From positions 1-33,870 of the forward strand of contig JAUWJD010000040.1 of assembly GCA_030607875.1 (NCBI GenBank): a DNA stretch of 33,870 bases, read 5' to 3'. Below, one piece after another: positions 7,899 through 17,159 of this stretch. The notes beneath the pieces were generated by a model, which did not search any database, was not told the DNA's origin, and worked only from the letters and a program-made list of their open reading frames with translations. The position numbers were made by a program, and so were the translations under genes. Source of the DNA: Chloroflexota bacterium. Lineage in GTDB: Bacteria > Chloroflexota > Anaerolineae > UBA2200. Each line of letters opens with the position of its first letter. Position 1 is the stretch's first letter.

Positions 7899-9665
7899 CT
7901 ACTGCAGTGACTTTCTGACCCAGAGCACGACGTGCTCTGTCTGCTGGCCGAGTGATCCAGATTTGTATCCCGTCCACCACCGCAGCCACTCTATAGGCGA
8001 CCGTTCCAGAGTCGTACTGAACGAGCGCAGCGCATAGCGCAGACCCACATAGCCACTGGGGCCGGGAACACCGGCCAGAGCAATCACCCCTGGAGCGTCC
8101 GGCTCAGGAGGCACTCTTGACAGATAGCTTACTTGCTCAAAATCACGCAGGTACCAGCCCAACGGAATCTCCAGCCGTTCCTCAACCTGCCAGGCCAAGA
8201 CGCGCGCATCGCCGTGCAAATGACTGGACAGTTGGCTGGCCTCCCGCGCCAGTTCCAGCACCTGGGGAGAAGTTGCCACACCCACCATCGGCTCGAGCGG
8301 GTCCCGCGCGCGATCATAGTTCAGCCTGACTCCTGCACGGAAACAGCCGAACCACAGCAACAGCAGTAGAGAGACCATCGCGGCACGCAGTGGGAGTTGT
8401 GAGCCGGACAGGCTCCAAACCAGAGCGTAACTAGAAAGTGCAAAGATCCCCAGAGCCGCCATGCGCAGCAGTTGGTTTGTCTGCGGCAATGATAGATAGT
8501 GCACAAGCTGCAGGTAGGCAGTGGCAGAGACGACCAGGGTGACCGCAACCAGCACCCAGAGCAAGGGTTGGCGCACGATTCCCCGCAACTCTTGGCCCAG
8601 CTTATCGACAGCCCATCCAGTGCTGAGGATCAAAGGCAGTAGGATCAACAGCACGCTGCTCGTAGGGCGATAACCTGGTACGATGGAGAACAGCAGCGCA
8701 AAGATCAACCAATAGCGCAACAGCAGATTCCAGACGTCGCCGCGAGATCGCTGCACGAAGAACCCTGCCAGTCCAAAGAAGAGCGGCAGCCCTTCGTAAA
8801 GGAACAGCAATAGCAGGGCAAGATACCAGGAAGGCTGGCCAAAGAAGTGAAAGCCTGCCAGCCACTGCCCAAGCTGATCCAAAGCCATCTGCAGCCCGGC
8901 CACATTGAAGGCAAAGGCCAGGCCCAGCCCCAGGACGAGCAGGAAAGCCGCGTTCAGAGCCCAGCGCCGGGCCTGGGAATCGCTGCATGCATCGTTCCAG
9001 GCCTCTTTCAAGTCATCAAGCGGCTCTTTGTCTCTGAACCTGGCCCAAATGTGCAGGAACAAACCAAAGGTCAACAGGATGGCCAGCAGCGTGTAGGCAG
9101 AAGGAGCAGCCAGGAGGGCCAGAACGAGCAGGCCGGAGGCAAGCGGCAGGTCAACATCACGGCGGCTTTCCAGATAGTTGGCAAGCACTACCAGCAAGCC
9201 GAGCGCACAGAAGGCAACAATGATGCTGCCGTCCACTGACCTGGAGAAGTACACAAAACTGGGAGAGATGGCCAGCAAGAGAGAGGCGGCCAATGCGCCT
9301 ACCCTGCCCAGACGGTGTCGCAAGCCATAGGGCAACAACACCAGCAGCGAGCCAAACAGGACACACCAGGAGCGAGCCAATAGATCGCTGCCCCCAGTGA
9401 GGAAGAACCACAACGTATTGGCGTGGAAGAGCAGCGGGCTGTGCCCCCGCAGCACAGTTGGCAGGCCGCGCGCCAAACGCCAGGCAGCCAGTGCCAATCC
9501 AGTTTCCTGGTCTAGCAACGGCCAGCGCTCCAAGGCCAGCAGGCGCAGAGCCAGGGCCAGACCAAAGCTCAGGCCATAGAGGCCAAGTTCGACTGTCAGC
9601 CTGGCTTGTGGGATTTGTCGCGCGCCCTGCTCATCGTTTGAACAAACTGCGGCAGTTGTGCTCAT
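7899..9665 (-). CDS. Degenerate Agl23-like polytopic membrane protein without NHL domain
   Basis: This 588-residue membrane protein is homologous to the membrane half of the two downstream Agl23 proteins. The shared landmarks are the position of LARSWCVLFGSLLVLLPYGL, the LLLAISPSFVYFSRSVDG segment (compare LLLTISPALMFRGRFIRHD) and a C-terminal soluble part with WYLRDFEQVSYL and VLWVRKSL (compare YVRKD). It ends where the NHL repeats begin in the others. The invariant DE is replaced by QE (LDQETGLALAAW) and HGP by HSP (RGHSPLLFH), so it may be non-catalytic or have altered specificity. The ATG at 9665 is preferred because AGGGG stands 7 nt upstream; the longer frame to 9686 has no such site. 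It sits between the YYY gene and the Agl23-NHL pair, with gaps of 79 bp upstream and about 150 bp downstream. Confidence 0.75.
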   Translation of the reverse strand: MSTTAAVCSNDEQGARQIPQARLTVELGLYGLSFGLALALRLLALERWPLLDQETGLALAAWRLARGLPTVLRGHSPLLFHANTLWFFLTGGSDLLARSWCVLFGSLLVLLPYGLRHRLGRVGALAASLLLAISPSFVYFSRSVDGSIIVAFCALGLLVVLANYLESRRDVDLPLASGLLVLALLAAPSAYTLLAILLTFGLFLHIWARFRDKEPLDDLKEAWNDACSDSQARRWALNAAFLLVLGLGLAFAFNVAGLQMALDQLGQWLAGFHFFGQPSWYLALLLLFLYEGLPLFFGLAGFFVQRSRGDVWNLLLRYWLIFALLFSIVPGYRPTSSVLLILLPLILSTGWAVDKLGQELRGIVRQPLLWVLVAVTLVVSATAYLQLVHYLSLPQTNQLLRMAALGIFALSSYALVWSLSGSQLPLRAAMVSLLLLLWFGCFRAGVRLNYDRARDPLEPMVGVATSPQVLELAREASQLSSHLHGDARVLAWQVEERLEIPLGWYLRDFEQVSYLSRVPPEPDAPGVIALAGVPGPSGYVGLRYALRSFSTTLERSPIEWLRWWTGYKSGSLGQQTEHVVLWVRKSLQ

Positions 9666-9744
9666 CCATGTACCCCTATAGGTCAATTGCGAATCTCTCT
9701 AGAAACCCGTATTGTGGTAGAAAACCGGTTTCTGAGCCACAAGG

Positions 9745-12261
9745 TCAGCGCTCGTAGATGCTGACAGCGCCTCCTTCATAGACTTTGGTCAGAAAACGAC
9801 CAAAGCGTTCGGCGATGTGGGGAGCCAACTCATACTTCCGTCTCTCTACCGGCCCCACGTAGACGTACTTTATATCATACTTGTCCAGCAAGGTCAAGAC
9901 CTGGCCAGAGTCAGCGCTCTGATAGATTTGGGCGATATCAGGCTGACGCTTGCCAGACTCGATGGCGTTGCCGCGCCACTGGTATTGATGAAAGTCCCAA
10001 CCCAGAACAGTAGGCAAGCCGGTGAAGGCAGAGACAAAGGCGGCATCGGTGTAGGAGCCTCCGGTGGACTCGACAATGTAGGCAATCCCGGAGACATTCT
10101 CCTGCAGCCACTTTATCGCTGCATAGTCATCCCGCCGAACATTCTGCAGAAAAGCCATGCCGTCGAGGGTGGGTTGGCCCTTGAAATCGCCAGCCTTGTT
10201 GGGGATGGCCAGCACTGGATAGATCGTGCCCGCCAACACCAAAGCAGCGAAGCCGACAAGCCAGACGTACCTACCCATTGAAAGGCCACGACGCCCAAGA
10301 ATGTAGTAGCTGCCAAATGCCGCGGCGATAGCCATCATCACCCAGGCCTGATAGTAGAGCTTGAACACCGTATTCATGCGCGTACCAAACAAATCTCGCA
10401 AGTACACGAACTCTACCGCGAGCGTGAGCAGGAACGCTACCCCTGCGATCAAGTAGACAAACAATGAAGCGGCGCCCACCTCGACTTTCCAGGAGCGCTG
10501 GATCAGGTACCACAGCAGGGCAATGGAGAGAGCTATCAGCAAAAAAGTCCAGGGGTTGGTCAAGCGCATCATCAAAGCCTGTCGCAGCAATCCGGCTACG
10601 CCAGTGCTGCCGATCAGTGCCGCCACCCGCTCGTCCGCCAAAACGCCTCTCAGGAACTCTTTTCCGGCGGATGTGGCCATGACCGAGACGACCGCCAAGG
10701 CCATCAACAGCACAGGCCCCAGCACCATCCACAGGAGCGGGTTTGCGATGTCCAACCAGAAGCCGCGGCGTTCCTCAGCCGAGAGAGAGGTAAACACCCT
10801 CGCGGCCTGTAGGACGATCCAGCTCAGGATGACAAAGACGAACAGCCCAAACATCAGCAGGTACTGGTGCACCCGCGTGACGTTGAAGAACGTGGGCAAC
10901 ACACCGCCCGCCTGTGATTGAAAACCCAGGTAGAAGGGAAGATACAGCAACACCGCCGGCACAGCTACCGATAGCGCAAAGGCCAGCACAGACACCAACC
11001 ATAACGAGCTGTGCTGCACAAGCTGCCCGATGAGAAAGACAGCCACAATGACGAACAGATATATGGGAAAATCCCACGTGTTGAGAAAGCCCAACGCTCC
11101 CAGGCACAGAGCCAGCATGAGCAGATCGAAGGCATGATCCTGCCACAACCCGGACAGCACCTGGCGCGCTGTGGAGAGCAAGTGCCTGATGCGCACCGCA
11201 ATCGCGCCTGTGGCTGGCTCATCTTCGTCACCCACGCCAACCACCCAGGTCCGCATACCGAGCAGCAGGTTGAAAGCCAGAGCCAAAGCCAGCAGCACAA
11301 ACGGCAAGGCCAATACGTGCGGGTGCATGTCTCCCAGCAGGAAGCTGAACTGTGGGAACTCGTCGATCACTAGCTGGTGAACACCCTGCAGGTCCCGGTC
11401 GTTCACCACGCGCGACGCCCGCCACCACCACCAATTGTCGGTAGGCACCCAGCGTCCAGTGACGGGCGGTGACGAGCTGCTCAAACCATTCACATCCAGC
11501 CAGCTCCAGAAGGCGGGCGAGCCCAGCCCCCGGGTATGCAACACCTCGAACAACCCTTCCAGGTTGCCAATGACGGCCACAAACAGGGGACCGAGCAGGG
11601 CCCATAGGATAGCGGAGAGGCCCTCGCGTATCCGCTGGCCCTTGTCAGTGGCTATCAGATTGTAGGCCAGGCTGACCGACCCAGTCACGGTGAGCGCAAA
11701 GAGCAGGGAGATGGCCAGGTTAAAAGCGACGCTGGCAGCGACTCCTGACAGCTTGGTGAGCAGAGCCACCAGCAGGTAACCGAAGTAGTAGTAGCTGATG
11801 GCAAAGCCCGACAGCCAGGGATCATGAGGAGGAAAGTGCTCGCTGCGCAGGATGGTGTTGAGAAAAGCGATTTCCATGGGCTTTTCCGTGGCCGCAATGT
11901 CGGGATTGTAGGCCCGCACAAAGGCCCAAGCGAAGAAAGCCACGGCAAAGACTAGCTCTGTGGCAAGAATCACGCGCCGGTTTTCACGCAGAAAAGCTGC
12001 CAGTCCCTCACGGTCACGCCACCAAACCAGGAGCGATGCCAGACCTACCAGCAGCATCACAAACAGAATCGCCGTGCGTGTATTGCTCAGGAAGCCAAAG
12101 CTGCCTCCAATCCACAGCAGGTAGCCAGCCACCAGCAACCCCAGAGGCTTGGCAAAAGCATAGCCTCGTTCGGGAAGATGCCGGAAGAGGCGCAGCGCCA
12201 GCGGCAGCGCCAGGAACCCGATCACCTCCATGATAAGCCACCAACTCAGGACAGCTAACAT
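9745..12261 (-). CDS. Chlor_Arch_YYY (TIGR03662 / DUF2298) membrane protein
   Basis: This strongly hydrophobic protein of 838 residues is of normal length for the single-domain class of the family (about 700-900). The signature YYYFG is at residues 157-161 (in ISYYYFGYLLV), preceded by EKPMEIAFLNTIL and FPPHDPW, and followed by EFPQFSFLLGDMHPHVLALPF. That last motif carries conserved acid and His residues also seen in the upstream fusion (DLHAH). The C-terminal part contains WLQENV, VLGWDFHQYQWRG and a soluble end, KYDIKYVYVGPVER. The biochemical function of the family is unknown; it nearly always occurs alongside TIGR03663, as here, and is presumed to act in glycan assembly. The ATG at 12261 has GGAGGG ending 4 nt upstream, much better than the TTG at 12297. 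It starts 25 bp after the stop of the fusion gene, which implies co-transcription. Confidence 0.88.
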   Translation of the reverse strand: MLAVLSWWLIMEVIGFLALPLALRLFRHLPERGYAFAKPLGLLVAGYLLWIGGSFGFLSNTRTAILFVMLLVGLASLLVWWRDREGLAAFLRENRRVILATELVFAVAFFAWAFVRAYNPDIAATEKPMEIAFLNTILRSEHFPPHDPWLSGFAISYYYFGYLLVALLTKLSGVAASVAFNLAISLLFALTVTGSVSLAYNLIATDKGQRIREGLSAILWALLGPLFVAVIGNLEGLFEVLHTRGLGSPAFWSWLDVNGLSSSSPPVTGRWVPTDNWWWWRASRVVNDRDLQGVHQLVIDEFPQFSFLLGDMHPHVLALPFVLLALALAFNLLLGMRTWVVGVGDEDEPATGAIAVRIRHLLSTARQVLSGLWQDHAFDLLMLALCLGALGFLNTWDFPIYLFVIVAVFLIGQLVQHSSLWLVSVLAFALSVAVPAVLLYLPFYLGFQSQAGGVLPTFFNVTRVHQYLLMFGLFVFVILSWIVLQAARVFTSLSAEERRGFWLDIANPLLWMVLGPVLLMALAVVSVMATSAGKEFLRGVLADERVAALIGSTGVAGLLRQALMMRLTNPWTFLLIALSIALLWYLIQRSWKVEVGAASLFVYLIAGVAFLLTLAVEFVYLRDLFGTRMNTVFKLYYQAWVMMAIAAAFGSYYILGRRGLSMGRYVWLVGFAALVLAGTIYPVLAIPNKAGDFKGQPTLDGMAFLQNVRRDDYAAIKWLQENVSGIAYIVESTGGSYTDAAFVSAFTGLPTVLGWDFHQYQWRGNAIESGKRQPDIAQIYQSADSGQVLTLLDKYDIKYVYVGPVERRKYELAPHIAERFGRFLTKVYEGGAVSIYER

Positions 12262-12286
12262 AGCTCCCTCCGGGGACTGACCATTG

Positions 12287-15200
12287 TCACTCCTCAACTA
12301 CCTCGTAAATGCGAACTCTTTCATTGTGATAGGCCAGGTTGAGCAGGCCCTGTGCCCGCATGAGCTCGAACTTCTCCAGGCCGGATACTGGATAGTAGAT
12401 GCGCTCGACGTCACCGACGTAGACGTAGCGTACCTCGTACTTGCGCAGCAACTCGAGCGCCACCTCCACACTGGGGTCGGTGTACAGCCTCTGTACGTCA
12501 TCCAACCGCCGACTCACCCACTGATCCGGCATGGCCGAGCGCTGCTGCCGCTGATGCCAGCTCCAGCCGATGATCGTCGGCAATCCGGTGTAGATGGCCA
12601 CGCGTGAGCCCCAGCGATACAGGCCGCGTGGCTCTGTGTTGGCCTCGGCAATGACTGGCGAACCCTGTACGTTGTCCAGCAGCCAGTTGATGGCGTCATA
12701 GTCCCATTTCAACTCGATAGGCTCGCCATCGTAATACACGGCGCGTGTCATGTAGGCCATGCCGTCCAATGTCGGCCCCACATCGGTGTCGAAACGGTCC
12801 TTGATCTTTGCCCGCGTCGCGAAAATGGGGTACAGCGCAGCCAGGAAGACGAGGAAAGCGAATACCCCCAGCCACAGCCGCCGACGGTCCTGGGACCAAT
12901 ACCGCAGCCGCTTGACCAGATGGCTCAGGCTGACAGCGGCAATAATGGACCACAGCACCCAAATCTGCAGGTAGAACTTGAACACGGTGTTCATGCGCCC
13001 GATGTCACCCTTGAGCACCACCAGGTCCACAACCAGGCTCAAGGCCAGCCCCATGCCAAAGAGCAGCCAGGTGAAGCGGCGCTTTGGCTCCAAACGCTGG
13101 CGCAGCACAATCAGCAGCGTGCCTAGCATGAGCAGCAAAACAAGGATGTAGAACCACTCTTTCGAGACCGCCAGCCAAGCCAGCACCCACACGACCGCTC
13201 CAGTGGCCAGGCCGGTTGGCCGGTCGAGTTCCCGCCCTTGCCGCACCAGATGGCGATACAGTGAAAGCAGCCGCGGCAGACGATCCCAATAGCGCGCTGA
13301 AAGCCGCAACATGCGCGTCAGACCTCTTCTTGCCTCAGATCCAAACAGCTCCACGCCCATCCACGACACAATGACCCACAGGAAAAGGCCGTGGATAACC
13401 ACATACGCACCCAGCCCGGTGCGCTCTCCCCTCCAGCGTTCCACACTCATGTAGGCCGTGGTAAACCGAGACAAGAACGGCTGGAAGAAGAGGATGCTCA
13501 GCACCAGCACAACTCCTGCACGCCAGGCCACAGCCCACAGCCCCTCGAGGTCAATACGTTGGCGATGCTCGTATTGGCGCAAGGCCAGCGCCACAAACAC
13601 CACCAGCAGATAGGTTGGATAGTCCCACGAGTTGATGGGCCGCAGCGCACCGACCGCCAGACCCATGGCCCCCAGCAGCAAACACTCGCCCCAGTCCACC
13701 CCACCGACCCACTCGGACAAAGTGCGGCGTCCCAGAACCGGCAAGCTCCGGCCTGCTGGCCTTTCTGCCATCTGTTTGTCCGCTTCGCCACGGGCAGTCC
13801 GCTGCCACAGCGGCCGCACTCTGCGCTTCAACGCGGCGAGCGCCATGCCCAGGGCCAGCAGCGTGAATGGCAGGCCAATCAGATGGGCATGCAGATCGGC
13901 ATACAGAAAGGTGAAGAACGGAAACTCGTTGATCTCGCCGTGAGTCATGATCCGCGACGGATTCCAATAGGGCCATTCCGGGCGGAGGCCCAGTTTGGCC
14001 TCACCCGACAGGCAGCGAATGACGCCAGACAGCACCCTGGCCAGGTCAGTCACGTAGGGGATGGAGCTCTTGGCGTCCACAGTGCCCAAGTCGCGCAACG
14101 CCTTGAGCCAAACCCCGATTTCCCCCAGGTTGCCCAGGACCGCCACCAGCAGCGCCGCCACCAGCCCCCATAGCAGCGCCGGCCTCCACCAGCCGGCCCG
14201 TGCCCTGTCCTTGCTCACCGTCAGGTTGTAGGCAACGGAGAAAGCCCCCATCGCCGTAAGTGCAGCCAGCAAGGGGATGGAGAGGTTGTAGGCCACCCAG
14301 GGAACGATACCCGTAAGCTTGGTCAATGTGCCGACGATGATCTGGCCGAAGTAGTAGTAGTTGAGGTATCCTCCAGCATACCAGGGATCGTAGGGCGGAA
14401 AGATGCTGCTCTTGATCACCGCATTGAGATAGGCAAAGTCCATTGGTTTCTCGCCGCCCATCGCCGGGTGCCATAGGTCAGGATTGCCGTAGCGAATCAG
14501 CAGGAAACCGAAGAAAAAGGCCAGGAATAGCGCCTCGTTGATCAAAAGCAGGCGCTTGTTCTCTGTCCAGAAGGACAGCATCTCCTCTCTCCTGCGCCAG
14601 AAGATAAGCGCCGAGCAAGCCGTCAGCAACAGCAGCGCCATGGTGATGGCCGCGCGGGTGTAGAGTGTCCAGCCCAGGTTGACCATCATCCAAGTCAGCC
14701 AGGTCAACAGCAGGACGCCGAGGGTTTTCGACAGCATGTAGCCACGATCAGGCAAGCTGTGGAAGATGCGGTCAGCCAGCGGCAGCGTGACCACCCCCAG
14801 CAGCTCTACCAGCAGCAGCCAGATAAGCACGGGCACAGCGTTGCTGAGGCTCTGCCGGTTGAAGATGGCCGACCAGGTGCCACCGCCACGCTGTATCTCC
14901 TTCTCCTCCTCCGTCATCTGCAAGCCGTTCTTGAACCCTGGCACTTCAATCGGCTTCAAGCGAGCGATGTTGTCCCAGTCAATGCCATCACCCAGCAAGT
15001 GGCGCGCTTGTTGCAGAGAGAAGCGCTCCGTCTTTTGGAACACATCCACCCGGGGATGATCATAGACGGTGAATGGTTCTTCCGCATTATCATCATTGAA
15101 CTCAATGGGTCCCAGGTTGGGGCGGGAAGTGAAGGTCTTAATCAGGTCAAAGCCAAGCTCACCGGAAAACAGATACTTGTAGTACCGTGTGGTCATGGGA

Positions 15201-17038
15201 AAGCGCATCGGCAAGCGCGGAATGGAACCGTACAGCCGGTTGCTGCTCAAGATGATATAGTCCGCCTGGCCGAGCCAATCCATGAACCATTCGAGCTTGA
15301 TGGGTTCATCCTCGGCGTAAGGGTGGAATTCGACATACTCGTATGTGCCATCAGCATACCCATTGCGCCCACCCACGCCGCCCCACGGTATGTCATCATC
15401 CCAGTGCTCATTGCCAATGGCTGAACCAGGCGGTATGTTGTCATAGGCCCACAGCGAGGCTGCTACCCGCGTCAGCGGACGCGTGTAGATGCGGCTAAAA
15501 GCAAAGGCCCACAAGAAGGTACCGACGATCACCACCGCCGCGAGTGCCACGGCCGCAGGCTTGGCCCAGCGCGCCCGGAGCGTCCGAGCGCGATCCCAGG
15601 CAGAAACGAGCAGATATGCTGCCAGCATGGCTATGAGCGGGAAGAAGGGGGTCAGGTAACGGGAGAGCTTGCCAAATCGGGTGGACTGGTACAGAAAGAA
15701 GAAAGTGGTCCACACCAGAACCAGCAGGTGCTGGAGTTTGCGCTTGCGCAATAGCTCGTACCAGGCAAAGGCCCAGCCTGCCCAACTGGCCAGGCCCAGC
15801 GGCAGGCCAACCGCCCACAGGACCATGTTCTGCAGAGAGAAGAGGATGGGGGCGCGTGAGGCCCACTGGTGGTTGAAAGGCAAGTCTACCTGGCCGGCAG
15901 CCGCTTTGGACCAGTACCGCACGTCGTTCAACCAGGCTTCGGAGAGCTTGAATCCGAAGAAGCCCGGCCCTTGGAAGCTGTAAGGCTGGGCAATGCGGAA
16001 GGCCAGAAATGCCACGATCAAGCTCACCACGAACTTGAGGGCAACCCGGTAGCCTACCTCGAACCAACGGCGCTGGGGAAGTGAGGCGGCGACTGCGGGC
16101 TGGGCAACGACCGGGGGGCCGGGATCGTCCATCACAGGCCTCGACTCCGTATCTGAGGGGCGTTCGAGGCGCAGGCTGAGCCTCAGGGCGCCGATCGTAC
16201 TCCGCCACCTGAACAGAGCACCGCCAGGCTCTTTCTCAGCCATTGGCTCGGCAGCGAAGGTAGCAGGTGGCTGCTGCGCACCGGCGGGTTCGGGCACCGG
16301 AGCGCGCACGGCATTGTAGATGCGCATCGCACAGGCCAAGGCCATGACTACACCGAACAGGGCCACGTTGACCTTGGAAGCCACCGCCAGGCCGAAGCTC
16401 AGGCCCATCCACACAAAGTCACTCCAGCTTCCTCGCTCTGCAACGTACAGCGCTCGGTAGAAGGTCAGCAGGACAAAGGTGGCCACAAAACTGTCCGCAC
16501 TGAAGAAATGTGACTGCTGAATATGAATCACCAGGCAGGCGGTGAGAAAGGCGGAGAGCAGCCCAACACGCTCATCGTACAGCTTGCGGCCAATGAGGAA
16601 CATCAGCACGACGCTGAGCAGGTCAAAGACTCCTGCCAGCACCCGGCCCAGCAAATGGATCTGATCAGGGCCACCTTGTTTGAGCACCTCGCCCAGCAAC
16701 TTGGTCAGGAATAGAGGAAACGTGCCATAGATGAAGCTGCTGCCCTGGTTGTAGGGATTGAGCGGCGATACAGCCGTGTTAAAATACTCTCCCAGGCTCT
16801 TGGGCAGCGAAAGGGAGATGGTCACCATCCAGATGAAACGCTCGTCCGGATGGAGGTGTGTGTGATCGTCCCAGTTCACACCCGTAAAGCGGAAGTAGGA
16901 CCCCACCAGGAGGATCAACACCAGGCACAGCGGCACAAAGTACCGGCCTTGTCGCAGTGTCTCCCAGCGTTTGCGCCAGTCTGTGCTGGCTGGCGTTCGC
17001 TTCACCATTTCGGTGGTCGTGTCATTTCCTACATTCAT
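12287..17038 (-). CDS. PMT/GT39-type transferase fused to a Chlor_Arch_YYY domain
   Basis: At 1583 residues this is the largest gene in the window and has two membrane modules. Residues about 1-720 form a GT39/ArnT-like unit: FTGVNWDD, then HPDER (D65-E66, the probable catalytic acidic pair of the first external loop), LLGRVLAGVFDLL, and a soluble end with NEHWDDDIPWGG, ADYIILSSNRLYGSIPRLP and FTVYDHP. From about residue 730 the chain repeats the YYY family plan: LPDRGYMLSKTLG, EKPMDFAYLNAVI, FPPYDPW, NYYYFG near residue 895, EFPFFTFLYADLHAH, and a C-terminal soluble part with YEVRYVYVGDVER. The N-terminal unit has a free-standing relative at 23997. The ATG at 17038 is chosen because AAGGA lies 8 nt upstream. 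The fusion suggests that transferase and YYY domain work on one substrate. Whether the DE pair is active is inferred from the GT-C fold. Confidence 0.87.
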   Translation of the reverse strand: MNVGNDTTTEMVKRTPASTDWRKRWETLRQGRYFVPLCLVLILLVGSYFRFTGVNWDDHTHLHPDERFIWMVTISLSLPKSLGEYFNTAVSPLNPYNQGSSFIYGTFPLFLTKLLGEVLKQGGPDQIHLLGRVLAGVFDLLSVVLMFLIGRKLYDERVGLLSAFLTACLVIHIQQSHFFSADSFVATFVLLTFYRALYVAERGSWSDFVWMGLSFGLAVASKVNVALFGVVMALACAMRIYNAVRAPVPEPAGAQQPPATFAAEPMAEKEPGGALFRWRSTIGALRLSLRLERPSDTESRPVMDDPGPPVVAQPAVAASLPQRRWFEVGYRVALKFVVSLIVAFLAFRIAQPYSFQGPGFFGFKLSEAWLNDVRYWSKAAAGQVDLPFNHQWASRAPILFSLQNMVLWAVGLPLGLASWAGWAFAWYELLRKRKLQHLLVLVWTTFFFLYQSTRFGKLSRYLTPFFPLIAMLAAYLLVSAWDRARTLRARWAKPAAVALAAVVIVGTFLWAFAFSRIYTRPLTRVAASLWAYDNIPPGSAIGNEHWDDDIPWGGVGGRNGYADGTYEYVEFHPYAEDEPIKLEWFMDWLGQADYIILSSNRLYGSIPRLPMRFPMTTRYYKYLFSGELGFDLIKTFTSRPNLGPIEFNDDNAEEPFTVYDHPRVDVFQKTERFSLQQARHLLGDGIDWDNIARLKPIEVPGFKNGLQMTEEEKEIQRGGGTWSAIFNRQSLSNAVPVLIWLLLVELLGVVTLPLADRIFHSLPDRGYMLSKTLGVLLLTWLTWMMVNLGWTLYTRAAITMALLLLTACSALIFWRRREEMLSFWTENKRLLLINEALFLAFFFGFLLIRYGNPDLWHPAMGGEKPMDFAYLNAVIKSSIFPPYDPWYAGGYLNYYYFGQIIVGTLTKLTGIVPWVAYNLSIPLLAALTAMGAFSVAYNLTVSKDRARAGWWRPALLWGLVAALLVAVLGNLGEIGVWLKALRDLGTVDAKSSIPYVTDLARVLSGVIRCLSGEAKLGLRPEWPYWNPSRIMTHGEINEFPFFTFLYADLHAHLIGLPFTLLALGMALAALKRRVRPLWQRTARGEADKQMAERPAGRSLPVLGRRTLSEWVGGVDWGECLLLGAMGLAVGALRPINSWDYPTYLLVVFVALALRQYEHRQRIDLEGLWAVAWRAGVVLVLSILFFQPFLSRFTTAYMSVERWRGERTGLGAYVVIHGLFLWVIVSWMGVELFGSEARRGLTRMLRLSARYWDRLPRLLSLYRHLVRQGRELDRPTGLATGAVVWVLAWLAVSKEWFYILVLLLMLGTLLIVLRQRLEPKRRFTWLLFGMGLALSLVVDLVVLKGDIGRMNTVFKFYLQIWVLWSIIAAVSLSHLVKRLRYWSQDRRRLWLGVFAFLVFLAALYPIFATRAKIKDRFDTDVGPTLDGMAYMTRAVYYDGEPIELKWDYDAINWLLDNVQGSPVIAEANTEPRGLYRWGSRVAIYTGLPTIIGWSWHQRQQRSAMPDQWVSRRLDDVQRLYTDPSVEVALELLRKYEVRYVYVGDVERIYYPVSGLEKFELMRAQGLLNLAYHNERVRIYEVVEE

Positions 17039-17159
17039 TGCTGCTTCCTTTGCTCCAACGACGTCCCGGTTAGCCACTTTGGGTCCATAGTTCCTTGGCT
17101 TGCACGGGCACAGTCCGTGCCACTGCGCAGTATATTAGAGAGACCATACAAATGATTGG

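Noticed and set aside
17099..17119. Hairpin GCACGG/CCGTGC between two GT genes
   Set aside because: The stem is only 6 bp and has no T-tract, too weak to call a terminator.
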